From Riptortus pedestris (lineage: Eukaryota > Arthropoda > Insecta > Hemiptera > Alydidae): 64,000 bases of DNA. A program made the translations under genes and the position numbers. Positions 44,680 through 55,524 of the stretch are shown piece after piece (the first letter of the stretch is position 1; the number at the start of each line of letters is the position of its first letter). The notes beneath the pieces are model-generated. The model did no database searches. It was given only the letters and a program-made list of their open reading frames with translations, and was not told where the DNA came from. Location: the NCBI GenBank assembly GCA_019009955.1, contig CM032228.1, forward strand, positions 211,241,001 through 211,305,000, written 5' to 3'.

Positions 44680-45404
44680 ATGTTAAATTTTGTCGTATAT
44701 TTGAATTTTGTGTAGGTTTGAGAATATGTTGTTTATGCATGGCTTGCCTTCCGTCAAAAGTTCTTGTAAGTCGTAGGGGAAGTCCTGGTGTTGTCGTTTT
44801 CGGGATTCTTTCAGTATTTGTCTTATCGTCAAGGGAATGTTGCAAGTTGAGCAAGTAGGTCTGTCAGTCTTTGTCATTAAGAATGAGTGTGTTAATTTGG
44901 TGGGTCGATTCTAAGTCTCGAGAGAACTGCTTCTTCTCTCCTAGAGTTTCTGAAACTTGATGGCCACATGCAAACAATGTTCTTAATAGTGCGTAGGTTG
45001 TTGTCAGTGTTAGTGTTAGTCCAGTCGGTTTGCCATGCCCCTAAAATGAGGTGTTTTGTTTGTCTTGAAATGTCTTCACGTAATACTATACATCTATTTG
45101 TTCATATTCAATTTTTTCAGCTGCTTGTTTGGCCTCGGAGTCCGCAGTCTCATTGAGGCCTATGTTTTCGTGTCCTGGCAACCAGTAGAATGTAGTGTGT
45201 TTATCTAGACTGATAAGCTCATGTTTTATTTTTTGGGTTATTGGGTGATTTGTGTAAATATTGTTTAGTACTCGAAGGGAACCTAAGGAATCCGTGCAAA
45301 TGATAATGTGCTTGCTTTGTGACGTGCGGGTGTTCTTGATGCCAAATACTGTTACTTCTGGACGATATTTCACTTTTTCTTATAACCGCCCAATTTGAGG
45401 ACAA
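44680..45404 (-). pseudogene. RNase H and C-terminal domain of an I group-like LINE
   Basis: The minus-strand translation, with a few breaks, runs from RNase H to the C-terminus of ORF2. RNase H shows ICTDSLGSLRVLNN (catalytic D), FYWLPGHENIGLNETADSEA (H and final D context) and AKQAAEKI within 45086-45373. It continues as W..DW..T, RREEAVLSRLRIDP, a stop, then CSTCNIPLTIRQIL and FPYDLQELLTEGKPC (to about 44683). RNase H removes the RNA strand during target-primed copying. The first acidic residue of the active site and all of the reverse transcriptase are absent. At least one nonsense codon makes it a relic. Confidence 0.8.
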
Positions 45405-46480
45405 CCATCTTGTTGTTCCAATTTTGGTTCAGTACAGGCTTTTCTAGGAACGGTCCCTAAGCGTACCCAGAAATTTTTTGACGAGTTGGGAATAGACAAG
45501 AAGGTAATTCAAACCTTGGTCGAGGGTATCATCATTGATACTTTAGGGATTATTTTCCATCATATATTTTAATTTTAACTTTGACCAGTGATCTTATTAT
45601 ATATCGACGGATCATGTTATTCTAATAACAGAGTTTTTAATTTATATCTAGTGACATACACCTCTTAGGTTGCTGACTGTGTTAAAATATTTTAGTTATT
45701 TAGCTGACTAGATAGAATATGTATTGTTTTATTTAGTATTGGTTTTGTCCTAGGGATTGATTTCAGTTGCTGTGTGCCTCAGCATCTAAATGCAATTGAG
45801 CAGCCCCACAAACTCTATATAACTTTGTAAAATAAAGTGATTCTCTCGAACATATTATTGGAGATCATTTGGAAATGACAAATACACTAAACCTGTATCT
45901 TGATAGCCTATTTCATCCAATGCCGAATGTTATCGCAGCCTTAGTAACACTTTAAGGCTTGTCGTTTTTACGTTATGCGAGAAACGTCAGTCAAGCAAAT
46001 GTGATGTGTGGTGATGTCAAAACCAGTTTTTTTAAATATCTAAAAACGGAAATTTTCCTCGATTGTAATATACCAAGAAGTAACAATTAGTAGTATTTAA
46101 TGGATATATTTCATCTTCTTCAAATTTCAGCTGATAGACAATAATCATAAAAGGAGATATTTTCATTTCGGAGATTAAGATTGAAAGCCATAGATAGGTA
46201 TTGATCCTGTTAAAGGTTATCCTGCTGACAGGTTATGAAGGGAAGAAGCTAAATAGGAAGGATGGGGTTAGGATGACGTATTAAGGACCTAATCTATCTT
46301 GTTGGTCCCCGGAAGTTATTGGCGTGCTAATCAATGGCTTATAGTCCATGATCTAGGACATCGTCCTTCCGGTAACACGGCTCTATCTCCGTTTGCTACC
46401 ATCAGATCTAGGTCATATATTCCTTCCTCTTGTTTACTTTAATTTTGACACCTAGTTTATTCCACATCTCTTAATTCTTC
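45405..46480. other. No recognisable gene; possible solo-LTR-like stretch
   Basis: Around 45760-45850 a CTCTATATAA TATA-like box is followed 16 bases later by AATAAAGTGATTCTCT, the spacing seen in compact LTRs. I could not find a second copy or LTR ends. The rest is featureless. Confidence 0.2.
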
Positions 46481-46482
46481 GT

Positions 46483-47056
46483 AGCAGATTTTCCTTAAGG
46501 GAAATCTGCTATTGAGGGCATACTCATGACGCGATTTTCGAAAAATTTCTTCAAATGTCCATCGATCCTACCCAGGAGACGACGAAAATGAGGTCCGTTC
46601 AAAATTTTATATTTATATATTTGTTTGTTAACGCTCTAGCGGTCGCAATTTTTGTTTGATCGTTACCAAACTCGATATTTAAACGTTTTATGCAAAAATA
46701 CAGATCAAGTTCGTTAATGGCTGAAATCGGACCAGTGGGGGGGGGGTTTGAAGGGGGGGATTTTCGAAAATTCAAAATATCTCCGTTACCATACGTCGGA
46801 TCAAAAAAGTGTATAGAACCAATCTTATTGCCAATTAAATTTACTATAAATATTAGTCTATACATTTATTCTCTATCTTGAATATTAACCAAGATATTTG
46901 CATTTTTATTAAATGCAATATTTATTTGGAGTTCCCCGCCAAAAGCTAGTTCGGCCGTTTCCGTAACTGCTCAGCTCTCGTATTGAGATTTCTCTATTGT
47001 ATAACTTCACGTGGGTAATCTGCTTAGTTTATGCAGTCCCTGCGTGACGGACTTTT
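46483..47056 (+). mobile_element. HINE-like element, full-length, without an expanded TA microsatellite
   Basis: 574 bp. The palindrome is at 46483-46510 with a perfect right arm. GAGGTCCGTTCAAAATTTTATA, TTTATATATTTGTTTG (short instead of a long TA array), GCTCTAGCGGTCGC, GGACCAGTGGGGGGG, CATACGTCGGATC and CGCCAAAAGCTAG follow. The 3' end has GTGGGTAATCTGCTTAG, a hairpin with one G-T pair (47031-47045) and GACGGACTTTTA. Overlapping 60-90 codon frames are repeat-derived. Confidence 0.85.
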
Positions 47057-48560
47057 ATTCATTAGAGTTTTAGTTTCATGAATGTTTTAAGTCATGGATA
47101 CGCCTTATTCATGGAGGATTTGGAAGAAAAACAGTGACTGATTTCCGTTGGAACAAGAATCAATCCAATGGCCACGGTACATGAGAACCGTTGGAAGTTA
47201 CCCTTCCCGACTTGTTTATTATAAAGTAGAGAGTAATTTACTGTATCTGGAATTTTTATTAAGATTCTCGAGTTACTCTTGAATATGAAATATGTCCAGC
47301 ATCGGCAGGTTAGTTAACCAAGGTGAAGTTTCTTAGTCAACCCAAAAGCATGTTAGTGATGTGAAAGCTTAGTCATCAATTCCATGTTCTTCTACGTTAC
47401 GATGTAGCATTTTTGCATGCCAAACAATTGTACAAATTGTTTAAACCATCATTGAACTAAAACATACCATATATAATAAAAACCTCTTGGTGGCTAGCCC
47501 TTAAACACCCACCCCCAGATTTCTAATTCTAATTTTAGTATTTCGCCATAGAGGAAGCCAAATTAAATGAATTTCTACAAGTTACTAAAATGGGGGAACA
47601 TCAGCTTTTGAGAAACGATAATGTTATCAATCATGTCTAAGATCTGATAAACGACAGAAATGGCACCAAAATGTGAACGAAAATAAGACAATTATGATCA
47701 GTAAACACCGCATTTATTTTCTTCATGTAATTCTTCCAGCTTCTAGTATATTTAGGGCGTTGAAGAATGAGATGGTTATTTTCTTTTATGGAACTATGAA
47801 AAAATCACAGAGAACTATTAAGACCGCTGACTACTGAATAAAATATTGTTAAGAAAATATAATTGTACTTCATTGAGGTAATGGCCTCTTTTTATGGACC
47901 TCTTATAAGTAAATTATTCTTCAACTATAACTTTTTAAGAGGAAAATGCATGTAAGGGTAGTGAAAAGTATAGGGTTTGTGGTGAACAAATGGAAACCTC
48001 AAGGCAATATCTTAGAACATAGAAATCTCTAGAAGCCGAATGTTCGCGTTGTTTGAATGTGGGGAGGCGTTTACGATGTTTTTTACGGCTTTAAAATACG
48101 GTGCGGTGTTGTGGGTTGTTTTAAGAGCAACTAACTGGGCTAAACCCGTTAAATTCTTACTGCTTCAGCTTTATAGTCAACTATAGTCGGTGTAAGGTCG
48201 GCAGGTGGTGGAATGGCATTTGAACGCGTTCCAAAGTTCACACCCTAATTAATCAAAGGCTGACTGCCTTTGGAGGGCTTTGTTTAGCTCCGAATATTGC
48301 TAGCCAGGAAATGTTAATGACTAAGACAATGGGAACCATAATGCAGCCCTATTATGGAATTATAATAATTATCGAGCTGAACATTCGTTCTGAAGAAGGA
48401 ACTGCTAAATGTCGAACGGCCAATCATAGATGATATATTGCAAACTGTTTAATATAAAAGGAAACATTTTTACTTATTTTAAGTAATATATTTACCATAT
48501 ACGCTTTCGTAAGTTATTAGTAATGATATATTAATTGAAATCCTCAATTTCATCCCCAAA
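47057..48560. other. No recognisable gene
   Basis: Mixed-composition sequence without supported frames or family repeats. The stretch 48190-48330 is GC-richer but interrupted by stops in all frames. Confidence 0.4.
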
Positions 48561-48879
48561 ATATTATTAAGATGTCGAACATACTCTCCAAAAACCAATA
48601 TCCCCGAGCCTTAATAAACAGCCTCATCACAAACTTCCAAAACAAGCCCACTAACACACAAAATGAAAAACACACTTCAACTTCCATTTTTCGTTCCATA
48701 ACATACCGAAAACACGTCACAGAACAAATAAAAGAAAACTATAAACATTTCCAGCCATCAATTTATTGCTCAAAATAAAAAATAAACTTAAATCCCTTTA
48801 CACCAAACTCAAGATCCTCTTCCCCTTGAGCAAGACGCCAACGTCATATACAGTCATCATTCTCGGCACCTGATTGCAA

Positions 48880-49120
48880 TGCAGTATACATTGGAGAGAC
48901 AAAACAAGACCTCAAAAACTAACTGTACCAACATAAACGCACCATTACAAAGGAAGAAATAGACAGTTCCGCCCTCGCAAAACACGGCATCACAAACCAC
49001 CAAATGTTTGATTACAACAACATTTACTAGATACACAAAACATCACCACAAACGTCTCATTTCTGAAACCTTTCACATTAACATAGACCCCAATAGCTTA
49101 AATTACAAAACATACAAACA
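48880..49120 (+). pseudogene. GIY-YIG endonuclease domain of the Penelope-like element
   Basis: Translation gives CNAVYIGETKQDLKN (the YIG half of the motif and following helix), a stop, LYQHKRTITKEEIDSSALAKH and DYNN. This is the family order C...YIGeT...L..R...H...S.la.H. The catalytic arginine position after the stop is lost. In these elements the domain nicks target DNA to prime reverse transcription. Stops at about 48921 and 49030 and a frame change upstream show decay. Confidence 0.75.
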
Positions 49121-49499
49121 AAAAATATTCCTCACATATGCACACATCTTTAAAATACTACAGGCTTATTGACCTTCCTTCCTTTTGGTTCTTCCCCCAA
49201 TCCCTTCCCAACCCCACCTGCCTCTTGCCTTATCCTCATTCATTATGTATGTAGTTCTCACTGAGTGCAGTTTTGCTCCCTGCTCCTCCTCTATGTTAAT
49301 TGGTACGTACCATATCTAATTTTTCAATTTATTGATATGGTTTTTACATCCTCCTTTTTGTCATAGTCACCTGTCACTTTTTATGAAAAATAAATTTGTT
49401 TATATTTACGGACATTGTTCAAATAACAGAAAATATTTATGTTTTCACAATTGTCACACAAATTTGTTTACATCTTTTGTTTTTTGTTCATTGTCAGCT

Positions 49500-49529
49500 C
49501 TGAAGAAGGGAACCAATGGTGGCCCGAAA
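49500..49529 (+). ncRNA. Hammerhead-like core in the Penelope-like 3' segment (candidate)
   Basis: CTGAAGA (49500-49506), A, then a composite stem: GGG/CCC (49508-49510 with 49523-49525) and CC/GG (49513-49514 with 49518-49519) around an AAT loop, then GAAA (49526-49529). Hammerhead motifs in the pseudo-LTRs of Penelope-like elements have been described. This location supports assigning the other motifs to such elements. Stem III and a cleavage-site triplet are not evident. Confidence 0.4.
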
Positions 49530-49654
49530 CTGTTAGCACACTCAATAACATTCTGTATTTGAAGAATCAAGAATCTACATTATAGACACCCAACCATCTT
49601 CTACCATCACTCTATAACCAACGGCTAACAATGCAAACTAATGAAATATTCATT

Positions 49655-50015
49655 ACTACGACTCTCCTCTATGAACGGTATTTATTGCGAATTACTAGTC
49701 ACGAAGATAATGTTAGAAGATCTGAAGTTCATAGAAGAGTAGCACTTTCAAAAGCAATTGGGGAAATACTCTTGTTCAGAGAGATTTTAACTAGCCAGAA
49801 TATGAGTTTGGATTCCTAAAAATTGTTTGCTAAGTCATTTGTTTGGAAAGAATTACCTTACGGGAGTGAATGTTGGACTCTTCAGCAAAGGGATTATTGT
49901 AATATAATCAATTGGAAAATCTACATCTTTGGCACCATGGAAGTTCTAAATGAGTTAATTATAATTAATGCCTACGAAGAAACGGAGGATAATGTCACCC
50001 GGGTATATCTTAAAA
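49655..50015 (+). pseudogene. LINE reverse transcriptase C-terminal fragment
   Basis: With one stop (49817-49819) and a frame change, the segment reads RRSEVHRRVALSKAIGEI, LTSQNMSLDS and KSFVWKELPYGSECWTLQQRD. This matches the conserved order IRRRIALAK..., LTs..MSl..K, ..K..vW..lLYGsE.WTl.k.d found downstream of the catalytic domain in many animal non-LTR elements. The closest clade cannot be settled from this piece. A SINE begins at 50020. Confidence 0.7.
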
Positions 50016-50019
50016 GTGG

Positions 50020-50238
50020 GGGCTCAGGTTAGCCGTGTGGATTAAGGCGTTGGTCTAGATCTCGTATGGTAAATCTAGAGTGGCGGGTTCGATTCCCGCC
50101 CTGATAAGGCAATAAGAAATTTATTTGGTGACGAACGCATTAAATAAATTCCTTAGTTCCACCCTGGCTAAAAAGGGTGGTAACCTGTAGATATCCCGTC
50201 CAAATTAGCCATAGTATCACAAAGTAGACGTAAATAAT
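50020..50238 (+). mobile_element. tRNA-derived SINE, near full-length
   Basis: Head GGGGCTCAGGTTAGCCGTGTGG, GGTAAATCTAGAGTGGCGGG, B-box GGGTTCGATTCCCGCC, body TTCCTTAGTTCCACCCTGGC and GTAACCTGTAGATATCCCGTCC, tail GTAGACGTAAATAATTATAT. Confidence 0.85.
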
Positions 50239-50699
50239 TATATAGCATCTGAAAAGCCCACCTAATTCAATACTTTTCATTTGAAGGGATAAAAGAAAAC
50301 CACCATGGTACTTAATTATATGTAACCATGTATAGTGAAAGTTTAATAATGCATCTTTCAGATTAAATATGTCTTTTCTGAAGTAATCTAGCTAAAGCTG
50401 CTCTCTGTTGGCCTACTTTTAAACTGTTCATGGAGTTGATATGAAGTTGAGAGTCACTAAAAGAAAGAAGCATCTATGACTGGATGTTTGTCAGTCTTGA
50501 TCAGTTTTCAAGTGTCAGCTAGAATGTTTTTAAAGTGAGCTTTTTCTGGTTAGTCCGATATAATGCCATAGGGGCCGCCTTTTCATTATTAGTAGAGGTG
50601 CAGGTAATTTTCTTTGCCCTTTTTTAAAAGATAAAATTATTGGCAGACCAGCCCTTGGGGATATTAGTATTCAGCAGAATCCCGCCAAATGCTTGATGA

Positions 50700-51081
50700 A
50701 ATGAGAGAGTGAGAGGGGGGGAGGGAGGGAGAGTGAGTGAGAGAGACAGAGAGAGAGGGGGGGGGAGAGAGTGAGAGGGAGATAGATAGATAGAGAGAGT
50801 GAGAGGGGGGGGGGAGGGAGGGAGAGTGAGTGAGAGAGACATAGAGAGAGGGAGATAGATAGAGAGAGGGGGGAGGGAGATAGATTGATAGAGAGAGTGA
50901 GAGGGGGGAGGGAGAGAGAGAGAGAGAGATGGATTGAGACAGAGAGAAGAGGGGAGAGAGAGAGTGTGAGAGGGGGGAGGGAGGGAGAGAGGGAGATAGA
51001 TAGATAGAGAGAGTGAGAGGGGGGAGGGAGATGGAGTGAGGCAGAGAGAAGAGGGGAGAGAGAGAGTGTGAGAGGGGGGGA

Positions 51082-51123
<42 letters not shown>

Positions 51124-51465
51124 AGGGAGAGAGTGAGAGGGAGATAGATAGAGAAAGAGACTGAGTGAGAGAGACAGAGGGAGAGGGGGAGAGAGTGAGA
51201 GGGAGATGGAGAGAGAGAGAGGGGTGGGGGAGAGATATATAGATTGGTAGAGAGAGAGAGGGGTGGGGGAGAGAGGGAGGGGGAGAGATATATAGATTGA
51301 TAGAGAGAGTGAGAGGGAGATGGAGAGAGAGAGAGGGGTGGGGGAGAGAGAGAGAGAGAGAGGGGGGAGAGGGAGAGTGAGATAGACAGACAGAGAGGGG
51401 GGAGGGAGAGAGTGAGATAGATGGAGCGAGAGAGAGATGGAGCGCGCGAGAGAGAGAGATATGAT
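50700..51465. repeat. Purine (GA/GAGGGG) satellite-like tract
   Basis: About 760 bp of almost pure A and G on the plus strand, made of GAGAGAGAGGGGGGGAGGGAG and GATAGATAGA modules in shifting order. The three minus-strand frames of 266-311 codons (Ser/Leu/Pro-rich) come solely from this composition and are not genes. Such polypurine-polypyrimidine tracts can adopt triple-helical DNA. Confidence 0.95.
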
Positions 51466-51732
51466 CCCCATGGAAGGAACACTGCTTTGGAATGAGGACT
51501 ACCAGCCGTGTAAACTTTATGAGGCCAGTAGAGGCCTGCTCCCGATAAATCTTAGGCAAAACCTGGTCCTGGGGGGTAAGTGCTGCCCTCTCAATAATGC
51601 AGCTATTCGGACCTATCCTACTGCCATCTTTATTTACACCACTTTCTAATCTTCCTCTCGAAACCTGGCCTCTATGTCTTTTTTCTTTAGCTAACTCGAA
51701 TTATTGTGCAGCAACACTTCAGTGACTTTGAT

Positions 51733-51790
51733 AGAAATCAGATATTGAGGTTTCACACATGACTGGTTTTGGAAAAGTATCTTCCAACAA
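51733..51790 (+). mobile_element. HINE-like 5' fragment, degraded
   Basis: GAAATCAGATATTGAGGTTTCACACATGAC follows the right palindrome arm and downstream block of the family. Nothing else of the element remains. Confidence 0.4.
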
Positions 51791-51799
51791 ATATGAAAC

Positions 51800-52370
51800 A
51801 CAAATATTTTATCTGGTCTCTTAAACCCACAGTGTTTATGCTATCGCTACTTAACTCCATACTTAAATGTTCCTCGTAAAAATGAACCCCCTAGTGAAAA
51901 GCGGTGGAGTAGAAGTCTTGATATGCGCTCATGTTATATTTCTCCGTTACTATTTCCCACTCGCCAAATCTAGTTGGTGATTTTCTTTTCTATCTTTTTT
52001 TTAATTGTGTCTAATTCAATTACATAAAACATACAATTTCCGTAAAGACACTCCTGACCCACACATACACATAAGCACACATATACATATATAGTCGCCG
52101 CCACGGTATAATAGTACTATGCCACCACCAATATCGACTTGTAGTATGGAATTAGACACTATAGTTGTGAACTAGCGACATTCACCTCTAATGCTAAGAC
52201 TTAAATTCCAAATTGTTTGCACTGGCAATTCGTATTTCTATTTTTTTCGGTTTATTTATTTATCAAAGGACTCAAGAATCGTCGAGAATGTTCGAGACCA
52301 AGGCCAGGACTATAAAAGCGACCACTTATGATTAACGATATGTATGAATCATTTTTAGAAAAGACACTAG
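51800..52370. other. No recognisable gene
   Basis: AT-rich sequence. Part of it may be the degraded body of the hAT element that becomes recognisable at 52378. Confidence 0.4.
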
Positions 52371-52377
52371 TAAGAAG

Positions 52378-52640
52378 TCACTGTTCAAAACGTCGCGTCT
52401 CAACGATTTTTGGTGCAGAATCCTTGATGAATTACCAATGCTTGCCAAAATGGCCCTGAATGTTATTCTTTCGTCCCCAACAACATACTAGTGTGAAAGA
52501 GGATTCTAAACTTATGCAGCAACAAAAACAAAATATCGCAAAAGATTGGACGCCGACCAAGATATGAAGCTCTTCTATCAAACCAGATATCAACCAAATG
52601 ATGAAAAATATAAAACAGTTTCATACCTTCCATTAGATTT
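52378..52640 (+). pseudogene. hAT transposase C-terminal (dimerisation) domain
   Basis: The translation reads FWCRILDELPMLAKMALNVI, SSPTTY, stop, CERGF, stop, and TKTKYRKRLDADQDMK. This is the hAT/ZBED-type C-terminal signature (FW......yP.la..al..l..p.tty.CErgFS.....ktk.RnrL). In active transposases the region mediates dimerisation. The two nonsense codons (about 52489 and 52507) and loss of the upstream DDE part show a relic. It is followed by the 3' subterminal repeats and TIR at 52754-52863. Confidence 0.8.
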
Positions 52641-52753
52641 CTTTTTATATCTTCTATTATTATATTTGTTATGTAATAAGTAACTGGTACATAGTTGTCG
52701 TATTGTGATAATTAATAATCAATGCACATAAAGAAATTTTTGTTTTATTTTAT

Positions 52754-52863
52754 GGTTCCGTGAACTATTTCACTTTCCGAAAGGGTTCCGTTAACTATTT
52801 CGCTTTCCGAAAGGGTCCCGTGAACTATTTCGCTTTCCAGAAAGAAAAGTTTGAGAACACCTG
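52754..52863 (+). mobile_element. hAT 3' end: three 30-bp tandem repeats and terminal inverted repeat
   Basis: Three units starting GGTTCCGT(G/T)AACTATTT (or GGTCCCGTG...) lie at 52754, 52784 and 52814, each ending in a CTTTCC..AAAG box. AAAAGTTTGAGAACACCTG (52845-52863) follows. Its reverse complement, CAGGTGTTCTCAAACTTTT, is a classic hAT terminus (CAG.GGTTCTCAAACTTTT). The 5' TIR was not found. Confidence 0.8.
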
Positions 52864-53174
52864 TTATAAAAGATCAAACTCATGAAGACTTGAAGGCCGA
52901 CCCAGCAAAGGACATAATCATGAGGATTCATTGTACGGGGAACTGTTTATCCAAGGTAGAACGAACCATGACATGGTTAATACCTGAAGATAATCAAAAC
53001 TCGGTGTTTCTCGGAAAGAGAAATATGCAATTGTTTGACTCAGATTGTACTATGGAAGCTAAAATCATTGTGGATTTGTCATTGACGTTCTAATTCTTCT
53101 TGGACATTTATTCAAATTAAATTAGATTTCATTACTATCTTGAAATGGTTACTGTTCATGCTTCTTATATGTAC

Positions 53175-53272
53175 AGCCTCATGTTAATCATTCGAGTTAA
53201 GGCTTAGGTTCAATGCACTCGAGTTCTATTCTCTTAGGGGCAATAAGAATTTATTTTGTTACAAAAACCATA
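53175..53272 (+). mobile_element. SINE head fragment, diverged
   Basis: GCCTCATGTTAATCATTCGAGTTAAGGC, GAGTTCTATTCTCTTAGGGGCAATAAGAATTTATTTTGTTAC parallels the SINE head and the start of its body, with many changes. Confidence 0.45.
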
Positions 53273-53279
53273 TAATTTA

Positions 53280-54170
53280 ACAGTTGTTCGCCGCTCAACT
53301 GCTTCCTTCCTGAAATATAAAGGAGAATGCTTTTGATTTGGACGAAATAAGGCTTTGGAAATACGGTCATGTTTTTGACAGATTTGAAGGCCCTCAGAAA
53401 GAGGGAAGAGAAGGCGGTTTCCTTTGTTAAGTTGTGTTTCGGCAGTGCGAGAGAGAGAGACATAAATTGTTGCCTGACGGGCTTGTTCCGAAAACATCAC
53501 TTTTCCCTTATTCCTTCAGTGTCATCTTCAATTTCTATCTTGTTTTGAAGAGGGCCACTGACCTTTTTAGTGTTTCCTTAGGATCGCATCCGACTAGAAG
53601 TTGATGAAGTGCTTTGTTTGTCTCCAGGCTCTCGTGACAGCATCAATTCATTTTATAGCCGCACCAAATATAGGGGGAAATTAATTGATAATTAAGTAGA
53701 GCAATAATTCCGTTATATTCTATTTTCGGTTTTACTTATTAAGGAATATTCGATTACAGGAGCCGAAGAGTATCATAACTCGCACTAATTGCATGTCGGC
53801 GATAATCTCGAAACATAAATCAATTTTATCATGAAATTAGAATCTAATGACAGCAGGTAGCAACACTCTTCGGCCGACATTTTGCCCATTAATCGTGTCC
53901 AGGGGTGATTGAGGTCCTTAAATTAATAAGTATTATGATCCTTCGCCCTTCTGCACGGCATTCATTAGTTCATTGCCCCGAGCGACACCCCCTTCGTCGT
54001 TTAACTATTTTACCATGACGATGAACAGCATTTCAATTACTTCCAAAATTGGGGAAGGAATAAAAAGGTACATTTTGTTTCTTTGAATTAAAACAAATTT
54101 CAAAACATATTGTAAAGAGACATTTAATATTGTTAAGAGTGGTTTAAACTAAATTATACTCATATAATAA
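53280..54170. other. No recognisable gene; balanced-composition single-copy stretch
   Basis: 53600-54020 is less AT-rich than most of the window and free of its repeat families, with palindromic bits such as AACACTCTTCGGCCGACATTTTG. This could be conserved non-coding host sequence. The minus-strand frames at 53234-53500 overlap each other and show no domain. Confidence 0.3.
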
Positions 54171-54175
54171 AGTTT

Positions 54176-54223
54176 GTCATCCTGGGACTGCAAATACTAA
54201 GCTGATTACTTACCTTTGTGTTA

Positions 54224-54281
<58 letters not shown>

Positions 54282-54310
54282 GTATATATATATTATATAT
54301 TATATATACT
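54176..54310 (-). mobile_element. HINE-like 3' terminus trace and TA tract
   Basis: GTCATCCTGGGACTGCAAATACTAAGCTGATTACTTACC aligns with the reverse-strand 3' end of the family (GTCCGTCACGCAGGG-CTGCGTAAACTAAGCAGATTTCCC) with many changes. A TA/TG-rich run (54226-54305) follows. Confidence 0.35.
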
Positions 54311-54317
54311 TTTGTAA

Positions 54318-54527
54318 CTCAGCTCAGCCCTTGTTAGTTAAAGCGATAGTCACAATGAACCTAGTAAATCTAGTCTTGACTGCGATTGCTAGCTGGGCAA
54401 TAGGCACTTATTTATTAGTGAGCTTATTAAATAAAATCCTTAGGCCCATCCTGGTTAGTTAAAGTGGTAACCTCTAGATAACTCGTCCTGATTATCCATT
54501 GTTGCATATATCGGACTTAAATAACAT
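54318..54527 (+). mobile_element. tRNA-derived SINE, diverged full-length
   Basis: CTCAGCTCAGCCCTTGTTAGTTAAAGCG, GCTGGGCAATAGGCACTTATTTATT, AAATCCTTAGGCCCATCCTGG, GTAACCTCTAGATAACTCGTCC and TCGGACTTAAATAA are in SINE order. The B-box is destroyed. A 64-codon frame over it is incidental. Confidence 0.7.
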
Positions 54528-55157
54528 TTTAATTTTGAAGAATATTAGTTATATGAAAAGATGGATTTTGTAAGTTGTAAGTCTTTTTACTACCTATAAA
54601 TTTTACCTCACCATTTGTCGGTAGAAGGTCCAGTTTCCCTGGAAATCGCTAAAAGCATAATTACCATCTATAAGTGCTCACCATTTATTTCTTGTAACTC
54701 TAATGGACTTCAATTTATTTTTCCCGTTGATAGACCTATATTTCCATTTCTTTCCAGCAGTATTCATAGTTTTGTAACGTTTTAAGATTACGGTACTTCC
54801 TTTATGTACTGCAATCTTATAACATTACATCACATAATGTACGCATGGGCAGTTCTCAAAGGTAAGCTAATACTGAACTTACAGTTTGATACTGATACGT
54901 ATCAATATTCGTTGATCTCAAAAATGAATATTATTTCATTTAGCGAATAGAATAGTTGAGAATGGATTTAATTTGTTAATTAGTCACCATTGGGAGCCAT
55001 TTCAAGAAAACCATTGAGCATTTTTATAAACTGCTTAATAATAACTATCATGGTTCATAAGAAGTAGTTGTATAAATAAAAGACTAAGGTGGGAATACAA
55101 TTATATTCGCATTTGTAGGGAATAAATAACTCCCTTTTTGTGGTTATGAGCACTTTA

Positions 55158-55383
55158 TTATTATTATTAATTATTAACGTCCAATTTTGCAACTATGGCT
55201 AATAGGCACGATTTATCTACAGGTTACCACCTGTATTAGCCAGGATGGGACTAAGGATTTTATTTAATGAGTTCGTCACTAAATAAATTCCTATTTCCTA
55301 GGCGAGAATAGAACTCACTGCTCTAGGCTTACCATGTGAGATTAAGGCCAACGCTTTTACTCACATGGCTAACCTGAGCTCCC
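55158..55383 (-). mobile_element. tRNA-derived SINE, full-length with 11-bp target duplication
   Basis: Exact copies of TGAGCACTTTA flank it (55147-55157 and 55384-55394). On the minus strand it starts GGGAGCTCAGGTTAGCCATGTGAG and ends GTTAATAATTAATAATAATAA, defining both ends and a length of 226 bp for the family. Confidence 0.9.
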
Positions 55384-55437
55384 TGAGCACTTTAGGAGTG
55401 ATAGAATAAAAACAAATATTCTTTCCTGATTAATTAT

Positions 55438-55439
<2 letters not shown>

Positions 55440-55523
<84 letters not shown>
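55440..55523. repeat. (AT)n-(GT)n microsatellite
   Basis: An AT array (55440-55477) passes directly into a GT array (55478-55523). Confidence 0.95.

Positions 55524-55524
<1 letters not shown>

Larger units (their letters stand above)
48571..49580 (+). mobile_element. Penelope-like retroelement, 3' part
   Basis: The tail of the reverse transcriptase, a linker, a GIY-YIG endonuclease and a 3' segment ending in a hammerhead-like motif appear in the order expected for endonuclease-bearing Penelope-like elements. The frame is broken by several stops, so the copy is dead. A LINE relic follows at 49655. Confidence 0.75.

Noticed and set aside
46599..46881. Overlapping ORFs on both strands (also at 59837-60046, 42525-42719) as a conserved small protein
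   Set aside because: They recur because they lie in the same HINE-like DNA repeat. Frames are broken in other copies and there is no codon-type conservation.
50624..51559. Minus-strand ORFs of 266-311 codons
   Set aside because: All three frames are open because the DNA is almost pure CT on that strand. The translation is Ser/Leu/Pro simple sequence with no domain.
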